DNA of 64,000 nucleotides, taken from positions 248,001 to 312,000 of the forward strand of contig DEVL01000001.1 in assembly GCA_002363385.1 (NCBI GenBank), written 5' to 3'. The notes below the pieces were generated by a model, which ran no database searches, was not told where the DNA came from, and saw only the letters and a program-made list of their open reading frames with translations. Position 1 is the first letter of the stretch, and each line of letters begins with the position of its first letter. The position numbers were made by a program, and so were the translations under genes. Positions 15,897-24,952 of this stretch are shown here, piece after piece. This DNA is from Stenotrophomonas maltophilia. Lineage in GTDB: Bacteria; Pseudomonadota; Gammaproteobacteria; Xanthomonadales; Xanthomonadaceae.

Positions 15897-16619
15897 GTGA
15901 TCAACAGGAAAGCATGGCAGGTGGGGGGCATGATCGCCACGCTGGCGATCGTTCCGGCATGGGCGCAGTCCAGTCAACCGGATCTGCGCGCCCAGGACGC
16001 ACAGGAGACCGATGCATTCCTGGTCAGCCACCCCGACCTGCGCTACCGCAAGCACGGCAAGGAGGCCCAGGCCCGCGGCCGCTTCGAAGACGCACGGCGC
16101 TACTACCGCCTCGGTGCGCGCTACGCCGACAAGCTGTCCCAGGCCGCGCTCGCCGAAATGTGGTGGAACGGTCAGGGTGGTGCCCAGGATCGGGCCCTGG
16201 CCTATGCATGGATGGACCTCGCCGCCGAACGCGGGACCGGCTTCCTGCTGGGGCTGCGTGAACGCTACTGGGCCGAGCTGGAGCCTGACGAACAGGCCCG
16301 CGCGTTGGAGGTGGGACCGGCCGTGTACGCCGAGTTCGGCGACGCGGTGGCACAGCCCAGGCTGGAGCGCGAGTTGCGCCGTGGCCTGCTCAACGTCACC
16401 GGCAGTCACACCGGCGCGGTCGGCGGCATGCGCATGGTGGCCCGGGATGCACGCGGCATGCGCTATCTGGAGCCGGATGTGTTCTACCGCGACGAGTACT
16501 GGCAGCCAGCCCAGTACTGGCAGTGGCAGGACCGGCAGCTGGAGGCGGCTGGCCGTGCCATCGGCACCGGATCGGTCGAGGTTGGCCTGCCCGCCACCGT
16601 GCCGGGCCATCAGGACTGA
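15897..16619 (+). CDS. Secreted Sel1/TPR-like protein of unknown function
   Basis: The 240-residue protein starts at a GTG with GGAGG nine bases before it. A signal peptide ends at PAWA, near residue 23. The mature part has ARGRFEDARRYYRLGARYADKLSQAALAEMW followed by NGQGGAQDRALAYAWMDLAAERG, the signature of a Sel1-type repeat. The C-terminal half (EPDVFYRDEYWQPAQYWQWQD) is aromatic-rich and unfamiliar. Proteins of this kind are usually periplasmic scaffolds, but no partner is evident. It lies between rep (divergent) and tdk (same strand). Confidence 0.75.
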   Translation: MINRKAWQVGGMIATLAIVPAWAQSSQPDLRAQDAQETDAFLVSHPDLRYRKHGKEAQARGRFEDARRYYRLGARYADKLSQAALAEMWWNGQGGAQDRALAYAWMDLAAERGTGFLLGLRERYWAELEPDEQARALEVGPAVYAEFGDAVAQPRLERELRRGLLNVTGSHTGAVGGMRMVARDARGMRYLEPDVFYRDEYWQPAQYWQWQDRQLEAAGRAIGTGSVEVGLPATVPGHQD

Positions 16620-16652
16620 GTCGATACCGCCATGCCTGGACCGCCGAAGGGA

Positions 16653-16664
16653 TAAAATCCGGAC
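16653..16664 (+). promoter_or_regulatory. -10 element placed for a leaderless tdk mRNA
   Basis: TAAAAT at 16653-16658 ends six bases before the tdk ATG, so transcription should begin at or next to the start codon. No ribosome binding site is seen. The -35 region is weak. Confidence 0.4.
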
Positions 16665-17285
16665 ATGGCCAAGCTCTATTTCTACTATTCGGCGATGAAT
16701 GCCGGCAAGACCACCACGCTGCTGCAGTCGGCACACAACTACCGCGAGCGCGGCATGCGCGTGGCCATCCTGACGCCACGGCTGGACGATCGCGCCGGGC
16801 GCGGCGTGGTGGCCTCACGGATCGGCCTGAAGGCTGATGGGATCGCGTTCCAGCAGGACACCGACCTGCAGCAGCTGATCGCCGATGACATCGACACGCA
16901 CGGTCCATTGGGCTGCGTGCTGGTCGATGAAGCGCAGTTCCTGACCCGCAGCCAGGTCTGGCAGCTCAGCGAGGTGGTCGATCAGATGCGCATCCCGGTG
17001 CTCTGCTACGGCCTGCGCACGGATTTCCGCGGCGAGCTGTTCGAAGGCAGCCAGTACCTGCTGGCCTGGGCCGACGAGATGCAGGAGATCAAGACGATCT
17101 GCCACAGCGGCAAGAAGGCCACGATGACCGTGCGCGTGGACGAACACGGCCACGCGGTGCAGGACGGCCCGCAGGTGGAGATCGGCGGCAACGAACGCTA
17201 CGTGTCGGTGAGCCGCGCGGAGTTCAAGAAGATCACGCGCGGCGAGGGCCGCATCGACCCGATGCAGGCCCCGTTGCCGCTTTGA
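16665..17285 (+). CDS. tdk: Thymidine kinase (type II)
   Basis: Tdk phosphorylates thymidine to dTMP in the salvage pathway. The 206-residue protein has the P-loop SAMNAGKTT at residues 9-17, VDEAQF with the likely catalytic Glu at 89, PVLCYGLRTDFRGELF and the thymidine lasso IGGNERYVSV. Of the cysteines in the E. coli zinc site, one is kept (C146 in TICHSGKKA), but the next is Ser148 and the later one in YVSVSR is Ser183. The zinc site therefore appears reduced or lost. It ends directly against the end of opgD. Confidence 0.94.
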   Translation: MAKLYFYYSAMNAGKTTTLLQSAHNYRERGMRVAILTPRLDDRAGRGVVASRIGLKADGIAFQQDTDLQQLIADDIDTHGPLGCVLVDEAQFLTRSQVWQLSEVVDQMRIPVLCYGLRTDFRGELFEGSQYLLAWADEMQEIKTICHSGKKATMTVRVDEHGHAVQDGPQVEIGGNERYVSVSRAEFKKITRGEGRIDPMQAPLPL

Positions 17286-18887
17286 TCAATACAGGGTGCG
17301 CTCCGGCGCGCCCTTCGGCGGCGGGCTGTACTGGTACAGCCACGTTTCGGTCAGCGTCTTGCCGCCGCTGCGCAGGTACAGGCGGATGTCGATCTGCTCG
17401 GTCGAGTCATCCGGCGGCACCAGATCGAACATGGCCCGGTAGCCCTTGATCTCGCGCAGCGGACGCGCCGACACGATCTCGGTACGGCCACGGCTGACCT
17501 GGACCACCGCTTCCACCTCGCCCTTGTCGATCAGCGCGGCCAGTTCGCCGCCTTCGAAATCGACCGCGAAGCGCCACGAGAAGTACTCGCGCTTCTTGCC
17601 GATCACCCCGCCCAGGCCGGTACGGCTGGCCACGCAGTGCGCCAACGGCGTACGCGCCGGCGGCTCGGCGCCCCAGTACAGGCGATAGCCGAGCAGCAGC
17701 TCCTGGCCCGGCTGCGGCTTGGCCTCGGGGTTCCAGAACGCCACGATGTTGTCGAAGGTTTCATCGACGGTCGGGATTTCGACCAGCTGTACCGAACCCT
17801 TGCCCCACTGCCCCTTCGGTTCCACCCACAGGCACGGGCGCTTCTCGTAGAAGACGCCGTCGTCCTGGTAGTGATCGAAATTGCGGTCGCGCTGGAGCAG
17901 GCCGAAGCCGCGCGGGTTGTTGTCCACGAACATGTTGAAGCGCAGATTGTGCGGGTTGCACAGCGGGCGCCAGATCCATTCACCGGCGCCGGTCCACATC
18001 GACAGGCCATCGGTGTCGTGGATTTCCGGGCGCCAGTCCCAGGCCATGCGGCGGTCGTTCTCGCCCACCTGGTACATGCTGGTGCACGGGGCAATGCCGA
18101 GGCGCTCGATGGCCTTGCGCGGGTACAGCGCGCAGTCGATGTCCATCAGCAACACATCGCCGTTGGTGATCGCGAAGCGGTAGGCGCCGGTGGTGCTGGG
18201 CGAATCCAGCAGGGCGTACACCACCAGCGTGTTGGAGTCGGCCGCCGGCTGCTCCAGGTAATAGGCGATGAAATCCGGGAATTCTTCGGGCTTGCCCATG
18301 CCGGTATCGATCGCCAGGCCGCGCGCGGATTGGCCGTACTGGCCTTCCTTGCCGACCGCGCGGAAGTAGCTGGCCCCCAGGAAGGCGGCGAAGTCGCGGT
18401 CGGTGTCCTTGCGGGTGTTGAGCCGGAAGCCGGCGAAGCCCAGGTCGGCTGGCAGATGACTGCCCTTCAGGCCGCTCTTGCCGTAGTCGAACGCCGCGCC
18501 GTCGTAGGCCAGTTCCTGCGCCTTGCCATCGGTCACGTCGAACATCCGCACCGGGGAGTGGAAGTACAGGCCGAGGTGGAAGAACTTGGCCTGGTAGCGG
18601 CCGGGCTGGTCCGCCCACAGCGCGTGGTCCTGGCGGTACTGGATCGACTGGTACTGGTCCCAGCTCAGCGCTTCGACCGGACCCGGCAGGGTGCGCCTGT
18701 GGCTCTGGTAAGCGGCCTGGGACAGCGCGCGGGCCTGCCCCTTCAGCGAGGCGAAATCGAACGGCTGCGGCTGGCCCAGCCGGCGCAGGCCGACCTGGCT
18801 GCCCTGCGCGGCACAGGCCGGCAGTGCAGGCAGGCCGAAGGCGGCCAGGGCGACGGAGGCATTACGGAGGAAGTCGCGTCGTTGCAT
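17286..18887 (-). CDS. opgD: Glucan biosynthesis protein OpgD (MdoD)
   Basis: OpgD is a periplasmic protein that shapes the backbone of osmoregulated periplasmic glucans. The 533-residue product begins with a twin-arginine signal (RRDFLRNASVALAAFGLPALPACA), as in known OpgD. It then shows family segments such as FDFASLKGQARALSQ, FHLGLYFHSPVRMFDV, FLGASYFRAVG, WIWRPLCNPHNLRFNMF and FWNPEAKPQPGQELLLGYRLYWG. It is a single gene here, with no opgG or opgH next to it. The kinase gene upstream is 48 bases away on the same strand. Confidence 0.94.
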   Translation of the reverse strand: MQRRDFLRNASVALAAFGLPALPACAAQGSQVGLRRLGQPQPFDFASLKGQARALSQAAYQSHRRTLPGPVEALSWDQYQSIQYRQDHALWADQPGRYQAKFFHLGLYFHSPVRMFDVTDGKAQELAYDGAAFDYGKSGLKGSHLPADLGFAGFRLNTRKDTDRDFAAFLGASYFRAVGKEGQYGQSARGLAIDTGMGKPEEFPDFIAYYLEQPAADSNTLVVYALLDSPSTTGAYRFAITNGDVLLMDIDCALYPRKAIERLGIAPCTSMYQVGENDRRMAWDWRPEIHDTDGLSMWTGAGEWIWRPLCNPHNLRFNMFVDNNPRGFGLLQRDRNFDHYQDDGVFYEKRPCLWVEPKGQWGKGSVQLVEIPTVDETFDNIVAFWNPEAKPQPGQELLLGYRLYWGAEPPARTPLAHCVASRTGLGGVIGKKREYFSWRFAVDFEGGELAALIDKGEVEAVVQVSRGRTEIVSARPLREIKGYRAMFDLVPPDDSTEQIDIRLYLRSGGKTLTETWLYQYSPPPKGAPERTLY

Positions 18888-18935
18888 GCAGGCAGCGATG
18901 GCAAGGGAGGGCCGGCCATCATAGGCACGCAGACG

Positions 18936-21812
18936 TTAATTCGCCGAGGTGAATACGGGCCGGCGTTCAGCCACCGTGCGCTGAGGGGCGGCCACGACCC
19001 GGTCCTCGCCACAGCCTTCACGCACCTGCCCAACCTCCTGCCGCAGCTGTCCGCCCTGTGGCCACTGCGCCTGCAGCTCCTGCTGAAGCTGCTCCAGCGC
19101 TGCGCGCGCACGCGCCGGTGCGGTGCCACATTCAAGTTCGGCCATCGCCGCACGGGCGCGCCAGCGCAGCGCGCGGCTGTCCAGGTCGGCGGCGTCGCCC
19201 ACCAGCAGGGGCGCCAGCGCACGTCGCGCTTCCACGGTCTGCCCCATGCGGCCCAGGTTGCGAGCCCAGGCCAGCTGCAGCGCGCGGTGCAGACCCGCAC
19301 TGCCAGGCCCGGCCCGGTCCACCCGCCGCATCAGCGCCGCCAGTTGCTCCCCGGCCTGCCGCGGGTTGCCATGGGCGCTGATCAGCTCGGCCATGCGCCG
19401 GTCGGCCTGCTGCACAGACGCATCATCGTCACCGCGCTGCGCGGCCTGCCATTGCCGGCCCTCATGCAGCGCCGCCAGCGCAGCCTGCCAGCGGCCCGCC
19501 TGTGCCAAGGCCTCGCCCTGGTCGTACAGCCCCTGCGGCAGCAGCCCCACACAATCGGGCTGGCGCCAGATCGCCACGGCGCGGGTGAAGTCATCGATCG
19601 CCGTCGCGCTGTCGCCCTGCTCCAACGCCAGCCGGCCCAGCGCATGCCAGGTCAGCCCGGTATCACGGTGCTGCTCGCCCACGGCCTGCCGGGTCAAGGC
19701 ATGCACCTGCTGGAGTTGCGCCTGCGCCTGCGCCAGATCACCCCGCTGCATCGCCAGCAGCGCGCGCAGGCGGCGGATCGACAGGGTTTCCGGGTGATCG
19801 GGTCCATACAGCCCGACGGCGTCGGAGGCGGCAAGCTGCAGGGCCTGCTCGGCCGCGTCCAGATCGCCCTGCGCGGCCAGGGTCTCGCCCATGTGCCGGC
19901 GCAGCGCGATCAGCTGGGGGTAGCGCACCGTGTGACCGGCCTGCAGCAGCTGCAGCGCTTGCCGGTAACCGGCCAGGGCAGCCGGCGCGCGACCATCGTC
20001 ACCGTCCAGTGCGGCAAGGTCGGCCAGGCTCTCCGAGGTGCCGGGAGTGTCGCGCAGCACCTCACGACGCAGCACCAGAGCCTGCTCAAAAGCGGCACGC
20101 GCGTCGTCGCGGTAGCCCAGTAATTGTTGGCAGCGCCCGAGCTGGGCGTGGTACTCGGCCACCGCGGCCGGCAGCCGCAGGCGGTACTCGGCGGCCAGCG
20201 ACTGCATCGGTGTCAGGTGGGTCACGCACTCTCGGGAGCGGCCGAGCATGCGCAGCGCACGGCCGCGCTGGGTCACCGCCTCCAGCTGCAGGGTGGGCGG
20301 TACCTCGCCAGCCTCCTCCAGCAGCGCGCGCTGTCGGTCCAGCGTCTGCAGCGCCAGCTGGTAATCGCCCATGCCGATCCGCAGCCGACCGATCACGCCT
20401 TCCAGTTCGGCCAGCGACAGCGGTTGATCGCGCAGTTCGGCCTCACCGCGTTGCTGACCGGTGGCCAGCAGCTGGCGCAGATCGAAGCTGCCATGGCGCA
20501 CGCCGGCGGCGCGGTCGAACAGGCCCACGGTGAAATCCTGCATGGCCTGCGCACGCGCGATCTCGCGCCGCGCCTGCTGCATCTGCCACAGTGCGGTCAG
20601 TGCCAATGCGAGCAGCGCCAGCACTGCCATGGTGCCCAGCGCGACACCCCAACGATGCCGGCCGAGGTATTTACGCAGCCGGTAGCCCACGTGCTGCGGG
20701 CGCGCGTGGATCGGGCGGCCTTCCAGGAAGCGGCGCAGGTCCTGGGCGAGTGCTTCTACCGAGGCGTAGCGTTGCGCAGGCTCCTTCTGCAGGGCCTTGA
20801 GCAGGATGGTGTCCAGATCGCCGCGCAGGCGACGCGCCAAGCGCCTGGCCGCCCCTGCCTGCTCCCCACCGGCAGCGGCCACGCGGGCCATCACCGCCGA
20901 GGCGCGCGGTGCCTGCACGTCCAGAATGGAGCGCTCCCACTCGGCATCGCTGTGCCGACGCAGGCGATAGGGCTTCTGCCCAGTAATCACCTCGAACAGC
21001 ACCACGCCGAGCGAGTACACATCGGTCAATGTGGACACCGGTTCGCCACGCACCTGCTCCGGCGCCGCGTAGTGCAGCGTGAAGGCGCGCGCTTCCGTGG
21101 GCGGGTGCGCGGGCGGCTTGCCATCGTCATCGTCAAGCAGCTTGGCGATGCCGAAATCCAGCAGTTTCACCTCGCCCTCGGGCGTGACCAGAATGTTGGA
21201 GGGCTTCAGATCGCGGTGCACAATCAGGTTGGCGTGCGCGTGGCTGACCACCGCGCAGATCTGCAGCATCAGTTGCAGCCGCCGCTCCAACGGCAGCGAC
21301 AGGCGTTGGCAGTGCTCGGTGATCGGTTCGCCTTCCACGTAGGCCAGCGCCAGATACGGCTGCCCCTGCAGATCCACGCCGGCATCGAACAGCTGCGCCA
21401 GATTGGGATGCTGCAGCCGCGCCAGGATCTCGCGTTCGCGGCTGAAGCGCTGGCGCAGGCCGGGATCGGCGTAGCCGCTGCGCAGCAGCTTCAGGGCGAC
21501 CTGGCGCTCGTACAGGCCGTCGGCCCGTTCGGCCAGCCACACCTCGCCCATGCCGCCTTCGCCGAGCGGCCGCAGCAGCCGGTAGGGACCGACCCGCGAG
21601 CCCGCCCGGCTGTCTTCGGGCGGCGCCGTCCAGAGTGGTTGTGCAAGGAACTCGTGGCTGTCGCGCTCATGCGCCAGCAACCGCTCCACATCGTCGGCCA
21701 GCCCCGGATCCTCCGCGCGCAGGCGCAGCAGCCGCTGCTCACGCGCCGGTTCGGGCAGCTCCAGCAATTGATCCAGCAGGCAGGACAGCTGCCGCCAGCG
21801 TGACGCCTCCAT
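18936..21812 (-). CDS. Membrane Ser/Thr protein kinase with TPR-rich C-terminal domain
   Basis: A PknB-like kinase of 958 residues. The glycine loop GEGGMGEV is at 84-91, lysine K108, HRDLKPSN at 199-206 and DFG at 219-221, so the kinase should be active. One membrane segment (about 389-410) separates it from a roughly 540-residue C-terminal region of helical TPR-like repeats, which would face the periplasm. The gene follows an ECF sigma factor gene by 30 bases. Such pairs form the STK-linked ECF43 group; in Xanthomonas citri a comparable pair (EcfK-PknS) controls type VI secretion in response to predators. The same role here is inference. Confidence 0.9.
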   Translation of the reverse strand: MEASRWRQLSCLLDQLLELPEPAREQRLLRLRAEDPGLADDVERLLAHERDSHEFLAQPLWTAPPEDSRAGSRVGPYRLLRPLGEGGMGEVWLAERADGLYERQVALKLLRSGYADPGLRQRFSREREILARLQHPNLAQLFDAGVDLQGQPYLALAYVEGEPITEHCQRLSLPLERRLQLMLQICAVVSHAHANLIVHRDLKPSNILVTPEGEVKLLDFGIAKLLDDDDGKPPAHPPTEARAFTLHYAAPEQVRGEPVSTLTDVYSLGVVLFEVITGQKPYRLRRHSDAEWERSILDVQAPRASAVMARVAAAGGEQAGAARRLARRLRGDLDTILLKALQKEPAQRYASVEALAQDLRRFLEGRPIHARPQHVGYRLRKYLGRHRWGVALGTMAVLALLALALTALWQMQQARREIARAQAMQDFTVGLFDRAAGVRHGSFDLRQLLATGQQRGEAELRDQPLSLAELEGVIGRLRIGMGDYQLALQTLDRQRALLEEAGEVPPTLQLEAVTQRGRALRMLGRSRECVTHLTPMQSLAAEYRLRLPAAVAEYHAQLGRCQQLLGYRDDARAAFEQALVLRREVLRDTPGTSESLADLAALDGDDGRAPAALAGYRQALQLLQAGHTVRYPQLIALRRHMGETLAAQGDLDAAEQALQLAASDAVGLYGPDHPETLSIRRLRALLAMQRGDLAQAQAQLQQVHALTRQAVGEQHRDTGLTWHALGRLALEQGDSATAIDDFTRAVAIWRQPDCVGLLPQGLYDQGEALAQAGRWQAALAALHEGRQWQAAQRGDDDASVQQADRRMAELISAHGNPRQAGEQLAALMRRVDRAGPGSAGLHRALQLAWARNLGRMGQTVEARRALAPLLVGDAADLDSRALRWRARAAMAELECGTAPARARAALEQLQQELQAQWPQGGQLRQEVGQVREGCGEDRVVAAPQRTVAERRPVFTSAN

Positions 21813-21842
21813 CGGTCCTCTCCCCGGACGATGCGTGGCTGT

Positions 21843-22406
21843 TCAGGGCTCCCCGACCGAGGCCAGCAGGAACATGCGCGCCTTCTGCCAATCACGGCGG
21901 ATGCTGCGCTCCGAGCGTTGGCACAGATCGGCAATCTCCTGCTCGGACAGGCCGGCGAAGTAACGCAGTTCCACCACCTTGGCCAAGTGCGCATCCACCG
22001 CATGCAGCTGGGCCAGCGCCACATCCAGCGCCAGCAGGTCTTCATCCAGGCGCACGCCGCTGCTGCTGTTTTCGGGCAGCTCCACCCGCTTGAGGTCACC
22101 GCCGCGTTTGCGCGCCAGCCGGTTGCGTGCGTAGTCGACCACCACGCTGCGCATCGCCGAGGCGGCGTAGGCGAAGAAATGCGCGCGGTCCTCGAAGCGG
22201 GCCGCGCCCCGGGAGCCGAGCAGCTTCAGGTAGGACTCGTGCACCAGCGAGGTGGCATCCAGGGTGCGCCCCTGCTGCCCGGCCAGCTGCCGCCGGGCCA
22301 TGCTGTGCAGCTCGTGATAGAGCAGGGTCAGGACCCGGTCGAGCGCGGCGCGGTCGCCCGCGCGGGCCGAATCCAGCCACACGGTGATATCCGGTCCTTC
22401 GTCCAT
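21843..22406 (-). CDS. ECF sigma factor linked to the Ser/Thr kinase
   Basis: The 187-residue protein has region 2 (LDATSLVHESYLKLL, HFFAYAASAMRSVVVDYAR) and region 4 (VVELRYFAGLSEQEIADLCQRSERSIRRDWQKARMFL) of ECF sigma factors, in the form typical of the kinase-associated ECF43 group. No anti-sigma factor gene is nearby. The kinase encoded 30 bases downstream probably activates it by phosphorylation, as known for that group. Targets are not in evidence: no type VI secretion genes lie in the window. Confidence 0.9.
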   Translation of the reverse strand: MDEGPDITVWLDSARAGDRAALDRVLTLLYHELHSMARRQLAGQQGRTLDATSLVHESYLKLLGSRGAARFEDRAHFFAYAASAMRSVVVDYARNRLARKRGGDLKRVELPENSSSGVRLDEDLLALDVALAQLHAVDAHLAKVVELRYFAGLSEQEIADLCQRSERSIRRDWQKARMFLLASVGEP

Positions 22407-22471
22407 CGCACACCCCCGCCGGTGACGTTGGCCGGACTATACCGCCCGGGAGGCGACGGGCGCGCGACGGC

Positions 22472-23284
22472 TCAGCGCTGGCAGTGCCCGCACCAGACGC
22501 TGGCGCGCTGGCCGATGGTGGCGTGGCGGAGCAACCGGCCACACTGGCGGCAGGGCTCGCCTTCACGCCCGTAGACCAGCAGCTCCTGCTCGAAATAGCC
22601 CGGCGCCCCGTCCGGATTGATGAAATCGCGCAGGGTGGTGCCGCCGCGGGTGATGGCATAGGCCAGGATCTGTTTCACTGCATCGGCCAGGCGCTGGTAG
22701 CGCGCGCGGGAGATCTTGCCGGCCTCGCGCAGCGGGTTGATCCCGGCCATGAACAGGCTTTCGGCGGCGTAGATGTTGCCCACACCCACCACGATGCCCT
22801 GGTCCATCAGGAAGGTCTTCACCGAGGCGCTGCGGCCACGGCTGCGGGCGAACAGGTAGTCGCCATCGAACGCCTCATCCAGCGGCTCGGGCCCCAGCGC
22901 TGCCAGCAGCGCATGGGTTTCCCCGGCCGGCTGCCAGAGCAGGCTGCCGAAGCGGCGCGGGTCGTTGAAGCGCAGCAGGCGGCCGTTGTCCAGGCTGATG
23001 TCGACGTGGTCATGTGCGCGCACCGGGGTGTCGCCGGGCAGCACCCGCAGGCTGCCGGACATGCCCAGGTGCAGCAGCGCGCTGCCGATGGCGGTATCGA
23101 GCAGCAGGTACTTGGCGCGGCGGCGCACGCCCTGGATGGCCTGCCCGGGGAGCAGCGTGCTGATCTCCGGCGGAATCGGCCAGCGCAGGTCGGGGCGACG
23201 CAGGATCACGCCGTGGACACTGCGGCCTTCCAGGTGCGGGGAAAGGCCGCGGCGGGTGGTTTCTACTTCGGGGAGCTCGGGCAT
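22472..23284 (-). CDS. mutM: Formamidopyrimidine-DNA glycosylase
   Basis: MutM removes 8-oxoguanine and formamidopyrimidines from DNA and cuts the abasic site. The 270-residue protein starts with MPELPEVE, where Pro2 is the catalytic nucleophile and Glu3 its partner. It has the helix-two-turn-helix segment VVGVGNIYAAESLF and ends with the zinc finger CRQCGRLLRHATIGQRASVWCGHCQR, complete with four cysteines. Length and layout are normal. Confidence 0.97.
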   Translation of the reverse strand: MPELPEVETTRRGLSPHLEGRSVHGVILRRPDLRWPIPPEISTLLPGQAIQGVRRRAKYLLLDTAIGSALLHLGMSGSLRVLPGDTPVRAHDHVDISLDNGRLLRFNDPRRFGSLLWQPAGETHALLAALGPEPLDEAFDGDYLFARSRGRSASVKTFLMDQGIVVGVGNIYAAESLFMAGINPLREAGKISRARYQRLADAVKQILAYAITRGGTTLRDFINPDGAPGYFEQELLVYGREGEPCRQCGRLLRHATIGQRASVWCGHCQR

Positions 23285-23337
23285 GAGGGGATTCTAAAGG
23301 GTCCCCCGCTCTACGGTTTCCAGCAGCGCAATGCTGA

Positions 23338-23754
23338 TCAGGGAAGGCACGCGCGCGATTTGGGGTACTGCTTGCAGTAGCCACCGTTCAACCGTCTTTG
23401 GGGATCGGGTGTCGGAATATCTTTCCCCAGCAGGCACGCCTCTGTCGACTTCCAGCCGCTGATGCGACAGATCGGTGTGTCACGTCCTCTAGGAGAGTGG
23501 GTATAGCCGAGCCGTTCCATGCAGATCATGGAGCCTGCAACCTGGCTGAGCGTTCTTGGCACGCGCTCCTTCACCCGCAGACCGCCGAAGGGGCTGTCAT
23601 AGCCGCAGTCCAGCAGGTCCTTCCACAGCACCACCTCGTCGGTCCCTGGCTTCCTCCACATTTCCCAGTTGTCCGGCGGCGGCGCGAATGCATTCCGGGG
23701 AAGGCATCCGGCCATCGTAATGACCGCAAAAATCACCATGATTTGCCTGATCAC
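23338..23754 (-). CDS. Small lipoprotein overlapping a haemagglutinin C-terminus; possible immunity protein
   Basis: A 138-residue protein with a lipoprotein signal ending ITMAGC. The GTG start at 23754 overlaps the TGA of the preceding broken gene (GTGA); the ATG five codons on is an alternative. The mature part has several cysteines and ends CKQYPKSRACLP. I do not recognise the family. The overlap with the 3' end of a haemagglutinin gene carrying a lipase-like motif is the layout of a toxin and its immunity gene, and lipoprotein immunity proteins are known for phospholipase toxins. That role is inference. Confidence 0.6.
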   Translation of the reverse strand: MIRQIMVIFAVITMAGCLPRNAFAPPPDNWEMWRKPGTDEVVLWKDLLDCGYDSPFGGLRVKERVPRTLSQVAGSMICMERLGYTHSPRGRDTPICRISGWKSTEACLLGKDIPTPDPQRRLNGGYCKQYPKSRACLP

Positions 23755-24745
23755 TTGAACGCTCCCCGACGCTTCTCGAACTCGTACCAGAACTTGTTCG
23801 CGTCTGTCATGTCAATCTGGTTGATTGGGATCGGAGCGGACTGAAGGCCAGACGCGCCCTCCCACAACCTTTCGCAACCCTTAGGTTCGGCACCATAGCA
23901 GTTGTGCGGGGTATTGGTGCCGCCCAGAACGCGAAGCTTCTCCCAAAGCGACGACGAGTCATCGGGCGTGCCGCCCCCTGTAATCGGGCTCTTTCCGATA
24001 AAGCAACCGACAAGATCGTTTGCATGGCTTTGTAAGGTCAGGACGCCGTCCTGAGGAACCTCCCTGGATTTGCGGTCCTGCAGCTGAGCCAACAGATGGT
24101 CAGCTGTAGCCGCGTTGTATGCCGGCCCCAGGAAACTGACGGTGGTGCCACTGAGCCTTCCGACGGGGTTTTCCATATTCAATAGGGATTCCATCGCGTT
24201 TCCGATGGTCAACGATCCGCGACTGTGCCCGTCAAGGTTGAGGCCAGCCTGACCGTAGTTGAGTATGTACTGCTTGGTTAGCTCGGTTGCATTGGCTAGC
24301 CCAAGCAGATCACTTTCCATGTATTTCTGATAGCCGGCGATCAGCAGTTCGGACAGACCGTTGGTTGCCTTGGGAAAATGAATGAAATACTGCGGGCTGT
24401 CCGCAGTAGAGTGCTGATTGGCGTACTTTTCGGCATCTTCAAGTACGTTATTGATGCCGTTGTCCGCGATATGGATCTTTCCGTCCTTGCCCGGCTTGAG
24501 GTTGCTCTTCTCGTCCCCCGTAAGCTCACGGGCTTTCCTTCTGTATCCCTCCTGCCATTGCCTTGTTCGTCGCGGTCGACCACATAGACCTTCGCTTCCT
24601 CCAGACACATTGCCCGGTAGGACTCATCGGTGAACTTCTTGGCCTGCTCATACACCAGCGCTTTGCCGATCTGCTCGGCTGCTGCATTGTTCTGCAGCTT
24701 CTGCAGATCGATCTGCTGCAGCGCTTCGGCCGACGAAGTCGGACT
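23751..24745 (-). pseudogene. Filamentous haemagglutinin C-terminal fragment with lipase-like motif, frameshifted
   Basis: Two frames join to give a typical FhaB-like C-terminus. The first (24745 to about 24560) reads ALQQIDLQKLQNNAAAEQ and then LVYEQAKKFTDESYRAMC, ending VYVVDRDEQGN. The second continues GYRRKARELTGDEKSNLKPG to a TGA at 23751-23753. A one-base shift near 24550-24565 separates them. The second part holds LNLDGHSRGSLTIGNAM, a GXSXG nucleophile elbow of alpha/beta hydrolases. No signal peptide, secretion domain or beta-helix repeats precede it, and a stop lies at 24746-24748. Composition is less GC-rich than its surroundings. It is probably a leftover cassette of a contact-dependent toxin. 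Confidence 0.7.
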
Positions 24746-24952
24746 TCAACCCGTTCTTGCCTTGCCTGCTTTGCCTTCCATTGCCTACATGCAGCTCCAT
24801 GTACGTCGGCATCGCCTTCGGTACACGTTCCGCTCTTACGCCTGTGTGTTGAAGCGCCAGGTTCGGAGCGACGGGGAACGTTTCCTGTCCCTCTCCCAAT
24901 GGCGCAAGTTACCAAAAATTAATGGTTTGCAGAATCGCGTTGGTAATCCAGA

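Noticed and set aside
13700..16261. Plus-strand open frame of 853 codons opposite rep
   Set aside because: It covers rep in antisense and runs through a SMAG-like repeat; the product has no recognisable motif.
24746..24952. Several short open frames upstream of the haemagglutinin fragment
   Set aside because: Frames of 80-130 codons overlap one another, none carries a domain or continues the haemagglutinin past the stop at 24746-24748; treated as decayed or intergenic DNA.
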